Shown: positions 6,275-6,940 of the stretch, in pieces
Position numbering within the stretch: the first letter of the stretch is position 1
How the letters are laid out: each line of letters begins with the position of its first letter
Origin: CAZQLW01 sp964639875
GTDB taxonomy: Archaea; Nanobdellota; Nanobdellia; Woesearchaeales; GW2011-AR9
Assembly (NCBI GenBank): GCA_964639875.1
Contig: CAZXEM010000059.1
Span: forward strand, 1 to 6,940
Length of the DNA: 6,940 nucleotides
Direction of reading: 5' to 3'
The notes under the pieces: model-generated
Database searches by the model: none
What the model saw: the letters and a program-made list of their open reading frames with translations, nothing else
What the model was told of the DNA's origin: nothing
Translations under genes and position numbers: made by a program

Positions 6275-6365
6275 AGTTTGTGGGCGCTAGGAAGTTACTA
6301 CCGTTCATCATCGGCCGGAGCCTCAGTGGGTGTTCACGTCCGTCATCGCGCTTTCCACACTTCTA
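6275..6365 (-). ncRNA. Structured RNA with a textbook kink-turn; C/D-box-like sRNA candidate
   Basis: This segment is visibly richer in G and C than its surroundings and has no long reading frame. On the minus strand CUGA (6326-6323) is followed by GGC, a UCCG tetraloop and GCC (6322-6313), a 3-nt bulge GAU (6312-6310) and GAUGA (6309-6305). That is a complete kink-turn with tandem G-A pairs, a U-U pair and a C-G pair, the fold bound by archaeal L7Ae. Read as a C/D guide these are D' (CUGA) and C' (AUGAUGA). GCGAUGA (6349-6343) would be a one-mismatch C box, but the expected D position reads CUAG (6290-6287), and the guide gaps are 16 and 14 nt instead of about 12. The ends pair: TGTGGGCGC (6279-6287) with GCGC and CCACA (6348-6351, 6355-6359), with a UUU/AAA bulge. 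A minus-strand TATA box at 6387-6394 predicts a start near 6364. The kink-turn exists only on this strand. Confidence 0.5.
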
Positions 6366-6386
6366 GGTTAAGATTCTCGGGCATAC

Positions 6387-6394
6387 TTATAAAA
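6387..6394 (-). promoter_or_regulatory. TATA-like box for the kink-turn RNA
   Basis: TTATAAAA (plus reading), embedded in an imperfect palindrome from CATAC (6382-6386) to GTATG (6401-6405). Its centre is 25-30 nt from the 5' end of the stem at 6359-6365, the usual archaeal spacing. Because it is nearly symmetric it could also drive the plus strand. Confidence 0.4.
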
Positions 6395-6406
6395 TTTATC
6401 GTATGA

Positions 6407-6517
6407 ATTAAGCTACCAGAACGATCGGCCTTCTGCGCTTCGCTTATTATGACTACGTCATGCTCAGCTTACAAAATTAATGTAAAAAATAACTACTCGT
6501 TATTGGGGTAGCTTAAT
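6407..6517 (-). ncRNA. Multi-helix RNA candidate closed by an 11-bp terminal stem
   Basis: ATTAAGCTACC (6407-6417) and GGTAGCTTAAT (6507-6517) are perfect complements closing about 89 nt. Inside are four short helices: CAGAA/TTCTG (6417-6421, 6431-6435, sharing one base with the closing stem), ATGAC/GTCAT (6449-6453, 6457-6461), TTACA/TGTAA (6469-6473, 6481-6485) and AATAAC/GTTATT (6488-6493, 6499-6504). The palindromes fit either strand. Minus is preferred because the TATA box at 6538-6545 predicts a minus start near 6515, at the edge of the closing helix. I could match it to no known family: it lacks a T-arm consensus (not tRNA) and the RNase P and SRP signatures I can recall. It could alternatively be a recombination or protein-binding site. 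Confidence 0.4.
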
Positions 6518-6537
6518 ACACACTATTTATCAGAAAG

Positions 6538-6545
6538 TTTATAAA
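6538..6545. promoter_or_regulatory. Symmetric TATA box shared by csp (plus) and the minus RNA candidate
   Basis: TTTATAAA is its own reverse complement. About 27 nt away it predicts a plus start near 6568, giving csp an 85-nt leader, and a minus start near 6515 at the edge of the 11-bp closing helix. Confidence 0.45.
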
Positions 6546-6588
6546 AAAGCTTACCATTCAAACATAAAAACCAAGTAACTAAAATAGA

Positions 6589-6622
6589 CCAGAATGAAAG
6601 AGTGTAACAAGTCTCTTTCTGG
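6589..6622 (+). promoter_or_regulatory. Stem-loop in the csp 5' leader, possible RNA thermosensor
   Basis: CCAG (6589-6592) and AAAGAG (6597-6602) pair with CTCTTT (6613-6618) and CTGG (6619-6622): ten base pairs, a 4-nt AATG bulge on one side and a 10-nt loop. The ribosome site GAGG (6640-6643), 10 nt before the ATG, stays outside. Long folded leaders are known for bacterial csp mRNAs; a similar role here is inference. Confidence 0.45.
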
Positions 6623-6653
6623 GGAGTACTGTTTTAGAAGAGGATAAAGAAAA

Positions 6654-6940
6654 ATGGAAGGAACAGTAAAGTTTTTTAACCGGAAGAAAGGGTTTGGATT
6701 TGTAAGTGGTGAAGATGGAAAAGATTATTTTATTCATTTCTCTGCACTTAAAATGCCTGGATTTCTAAGAGATAACGACAAAGTAAGCTTTGATGCAGCA
6801 GACGGAGAACGAGGACTTAAAGCAGAAAATGTAGAACTTCTACAAAAAGGTTCAGAAAGGGATGATTTACCCGCTGAAGAAGGATCTGAAGAAGCGCCTG
6901 CACAAGAGGAAACTCCAGCAGAAGAACCAGCAACTGAAGA
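6654..6940 (+). CDS. Cold-shock-domain protein with acidic Glu/Pro tail (3' end outside window)
   Basis: Single-stranded nucleic acid binding protein of the CspA family, acting as an RNA chaperone in the cytoplasm. The CSD covers residues 2-65: EGTVKFFNRKKGFGFVSG with RNP1 (KGFGFV, 12-17), then RNP2 as YFIHFS (25-30), and RGLKAENVELL at the end. CspA proteins usually stop near 66-70 residues. Here the frame continues past 66 into a tail rich in Glu, Ala and Pro (AEEGSEEAPAQEETPAEEPA) and is still open at residue 95. The ATG at 6654 is supported by GAGG 10 nt upstream and by the family's start. The gene is expressed from a leader with a stem-loop, unlike the leaderless genes nearby. Csp proteins are patchy in archaea, so old transfer from bacteria is plausible. 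Confidence 0.9.
   Translation, partial: MEGTVKFFNRKKGFGFVSGEDGKDYFIHFSALKMPGFLRDNDKVSFDAADGERGLKAENVELLQKGSERDDLPAEEGSEEAPAQEETPAEEPATE

Noticed and set aside
6275..6365. tRNA or H/ACA RNA reading of the kink-turn segment
   Set aside because: No T-arm with matching 5-bp stem around TTC. For H/ACA, the ACA falls inside the terminal stem and I could not build an upper stem and pocket at the usual distance.

Overview
The window looks like an AT-rich archaeal chromosome segment, probably from a small-genome DPANN-type lineage. The archaeal call rests on four observations. There is a proteasome-activating nucleotidase (PAN) with the coiled coil-OB-AAA layout. TATA-like boxes lie about 27 nt from start codons at four genes, a leaderless promoter geometry. 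Shine-Dalgarno sites resembling GAGGTG appear only at some of the other genes. A perfect kink-turn, the L7Ae-binding fold, lies in an intergenic RNA candidate. The DPANN assignment is inference from the stripped-down ThiI-like enzyme, the variant cysteinyl-tRNA synthetase motifs and the short spacers.

Layout from left to right: the first 296 codons of cysS (minus, cut by the window edge); an unrecognised 131-residue helical protein (plus); a THUMP-less ThiI-type PP-loop enzyme (minus) with an odd leader; a secreted transglutaminase-fold protein with C-terminal beta domains (plus); a 179-residue Lys/Arg repeat protein resembling histone H1 tails (minus); PAN (plus); a 415-bp stretch without protein genes holding two structured RNA candidates (probably minus); and a cold-shock-domain protein with an acidic tail (plus, cut by the right edge). 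Neighbouring protein genes strictly alternate strand from cysS to PAN, so each is its own transcription unit and the intergenic gaps are divergent promoter regions or convergent ends. I see no operon.

The genes form no single pathway. They are mostly housekeeping: aminoacylation and probable tRNA thiolation, protein turnover (PAN feeding a 20S proteasome not seen here), chromatin compaction, RNA chaperoning, and one exported protein. The liveliest part is 6239-6653. One minus-strand RNA candidate there has a UNCG-capped kink-turn and C/D-like boxes, and its TATA box sits at the right distance. A second is closed by an 11-bp terminal helix whose end coincides with the start predicted from another TATA box. 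The csp leader carries a stem-loop suited to temperature control. These RNA calls come from reading base complementarity by eye; no folding or database search was run.
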